From Methylococcaceae bacterium NSM2-1 (lineage in GTDB: Bacteria > Pseudomonadota > Gammaproteobacteria > Methylococcales > Methylomonadaceae): a stretch of 7,344 bases of DNA. Under the pieces are notes generated by a model that saw only the letters and a list, made by a program, of their open reading frames with translations, searched no databases and was not told where the DNA came from. Below are positions 5,827 through 7,344 of the stretch, piece after piece (the first letter of the stretch is position 1; the number at the start of each line of letters is the position of its first letter). The stretch lies in contig NQJI01000065.1 of the NCBI GenBank assembly GCA_002256705.1, positions 1 to 7,344 of the forward strand, given 5' to 3'. The position numbers and the translations under genes were made by a program.

Positions 5827-7344
5827 ATGAATCAAGAACAGCAACAGTCCCAGCTTAAACAATTGATAGCCAAAGGCAAGATGCAGGGATACCTGACGTA
5901 TGCCGAGGTTAATGATCACTTGCCCAGTGATATTGTTGATCCTGAACAAATTGAAGACATCATTGGCATGATCAATGAGATGGGCATTCAGGTCTATGAA
6001 ACTGCACCTGATGAAGATTCGCTTATTACCGATTCAGCAGCAGTCACTACGGATGATGAAGATGCTGAAGAAGTTGCCGCTTTAGCGTCTGTTGACAGTG
6101 AGTTTGGCAGAACTACAGATCCCGTGCGTATGTACATGCGTGAAATGGGCTCGGTGGAGTTGTTAACTCGTGCCGACGAATTAAAAATTGCCAAGCGTAT
6201 TGAAGAGGGACAACAGCAGCTGGTCAAAGCCATTGCTCGATCCTGTGTTGTTGTTGACGATTTTTTGCAGTCATTTGATACTATTTCTGGAGCAGAAGGT
6301 GACATTCGACTGACCGATTTAATTTCGGGTTTTGTTGATTTAAGCGATGCTGATGATTTGGTTGCCGCTCTGCCTGCCAATGATATCATTGAAGAGGCAG
6401 CCGGTGCTGAAGATGAGCTGAAAGGACTTAATTACGAAGAAGTTCAGGAAAAAGTCGAGGCACTTAGAAAGCAATTAAAAATAGCTTCAGCAGCCATCAA
6501 AAAGTATGGTTATAACAGTGATAAAACTGAAAAAGCCTTTGAAGTATTGGCTGATTTGTTCATGGAATTTAAATGGACACCGCAATATTTAAAAAAATTA
6601 ACGGCTATTATTCCCAATGGTATCGCTATTGTTCGTGAGCAGGAAAAGCAGATTCTGGATATTTTTGTTAAAGAAGCAAACATGTCTCGTAAGGACTTTA
6701 TTGCCTCATTTACTGAAAACGAATCCAGTTCAGAGTGGTTGGATCAATACCTGAATGGCGGGCATAGCTATTCGGAAGTCTTGAAGGCTCGTGAAAAAGA
6801 ACTAAGAAAAGCGCAAAAAATATTGGCAGAAATCGAGGCAGAGTATGGCTTGACCATTAGCGGGTTAAAAGACATTAACCGGCGTATGTCTATCGGTGAA
6901 GCCAAAGCAAGGCGTGCAAAAAAAGAAATGATCGAGGCTAATTTAAGGCTGGTTATTTCGATTGCTAAAAAATATACTAATCGCGGTTTGCAGTTTCTGG
7001 ATTTGATTCAGGAAGGCAATATTGGCTTAATGAAAGCCGTAGATAAATTTGAATACCGTCGTGGCTATAAGTTTTCTACTTATGCAACGTGGTGGATCAG
7101 GCAGGCTATTACCCGGTCCATTGCGGATCAGGCCAGAACCATTCGTATTCCTGTGCACATGATCGAAACGATTAATAAACTGAACCGGATTTCCAGGCAG
7201 ATTTTGCAGGAAATGGGGCGGGAAGCAACACCTGAAGAATTGGCCGAGCGCATGGAAATGCCCGAAGATAAAGTCCGTAAGGTGTTAAAAATCGCCAAAG
7301 AGCCTATTTCAATGGAAACGCCAATTGGTGACGACGAAGATTCT
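5827..7344 (+). CDS. rpoD: RNA polymerase primary sigma factor RpoD (sigma-70), 3'-truncated
   Basis: RpoD directs core RNA polymerase to housekeeping promoters. The reading frame is open from the ATG at 5827 to the window edge, 506 codons; E. coli RpoD has 613, so about 100-110 residues are missing. Region 1.1 (about 1-80) is present, with the expected acidic stretch around 61-83. Region 1.2 opens with [18 protein letters not shown] (98-115). The non-conserved insert spans about 135-370. Regions 2.1-2.4 begin at [30 protein letters not shown] (from 371), with the promoter-melting [14 protein letters not shown] (417-430; W422, W423) and the -10-recognition helix. Region 3 includes [14 protein letters not shown] and [13 protein letters not shown]. 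The sequence ends at PIGDDEDS (499-506), within the region 3.2 finger; region 4, which reads the -35 box, is outside. An in-frame TAA at 5821 makes 5827 the first possible start. Confidence 0.98.
   Translation, partial: MNQEQQQSQLKQLIAKGKMQGYLTYAEVNDHLPSDIVDPEQIEDIIGMINEMGIQVYETAPDEDSLITDSAAVTTDDEDAEEVAALASVDSEFGRTTDPVRMYMREMGSVELLTRADELKIAKRIEEGQQQLVKAIARSCVVVDDFLQSFDTISGAEGDIRLTDLISGFVDLSDADDLVAALPANDIIEEAAGAEDELKGLNYEEVQEKVEALRKQLKIASAAIKKYGYNSDKTEKAFEVLADLFMEFKWTPQYLKKLTAIIPNGIAIVREQEKQILDIFVKEANMSRKDFIASFTENESSSEWLDQYLNGGHSYSEVLKAREKELRKAQKILAEIEAEYGLTISGLKDINRRMSIGEAKARRAKKEMIEANLRLVISIAKKYTNRGLQFLDLIQEGNIGLMKAVDKFEYRRGYKFSTYATWWIRQAITRSIADQARTIRIPVHMIETINKLNRISRQILQEMGREATPEELAERMEMPEDKVRKVLKIAKEPISMETPIGDDEDS

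Noticed and set aside
5994..6389. 131-codon minus-strand open frame opposite rpoD
   Set aside because: It is antisense to the well-supported sigma-70 frame, is a serine-rich low-complexity translation and has no family resemblance.
1..7344. Mobile elements, CRISPR, tRNA/rRNA genes or a novel accessory system
   Set aside because: Genes are packed housekeeping genes in a known arrangement. No transposase, spaced direct repeats, cloverleaf or unknown gene of any size was seen.

Overview
The window is a stretch of ordinary core chromosome from a gammaproteobacterium. It carries pterin/folate genes, a phospholipid-synthesis gene, tsaD, and then the classic macromolecular-synthesis operon: rpsU, a GatB/YqeY-domain gene, dnaG and rpoD. 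The proteins are gammaproteobacterial in type; the sigma-70 core is almost residue-for-residue like that of E. coli. E. coli also has folB next to plsY, and tsaD divergent from rpsU-dnaG-rpoD. The moderate, AT-leaning base composition and the pteridine reductase-folK-folB group would fit a methanotroph-like lineage (Methylococcales), but that placement is a guess from memory of gene order, not something the sequence proves.

Layout. Bases 1-599 (+) are the 3' part of a pteridine-reductase-type short-chain dehydrogenase. It converges on folK (633-1127, -), with a near-perfect palindrome between the two. folK lies 3 bases behind folB (1131-1484, -), so folB-folK is a leftward operon. plsY (1578-2147, +) diverges from folB and converges on tsaD (2196-3200, -), with a probable bidirectional terminator in the 48-base gap. 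tsaD diverges from rpsU (3306-3539, +), and the 105-base gap holds a strong sigma-70 promoter. Then come the YqeY-like gene (3556-4005), dnaG (4029-5747) and rpoD (5827 to the window edge, cut within the region 3/4 linker), all rightward. A second promoter and a leader with strong dyad symmetry precede rpoD.

How they work together. The left block serves reduced-pterin and folate supply: FolB and FolK are consecutive steps, and a pteridine reductase keeps a pterin cofactor in the tetrahydro state. PlsY starts phospholipid synthesis and TsaD helps make the t6A modification of tRNA. The right block couples translation (S21), replication priming (DnaG) and transcription initiation (sigma-70).

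No mobile element, CRISPR array, tRNA or rRNA gene, or unknown system was found. No gene-free stretch exceeds 105 bases. The points worth a second look are small-scale: the rpoD leader dyad and its alternative hairpin, sequence words shared by the rpsU and rpoD leaders, a full-length Shine-Dalgarno sequence inside the YqeY gene, and the apparently leaderless or SD-less start of tsaD.
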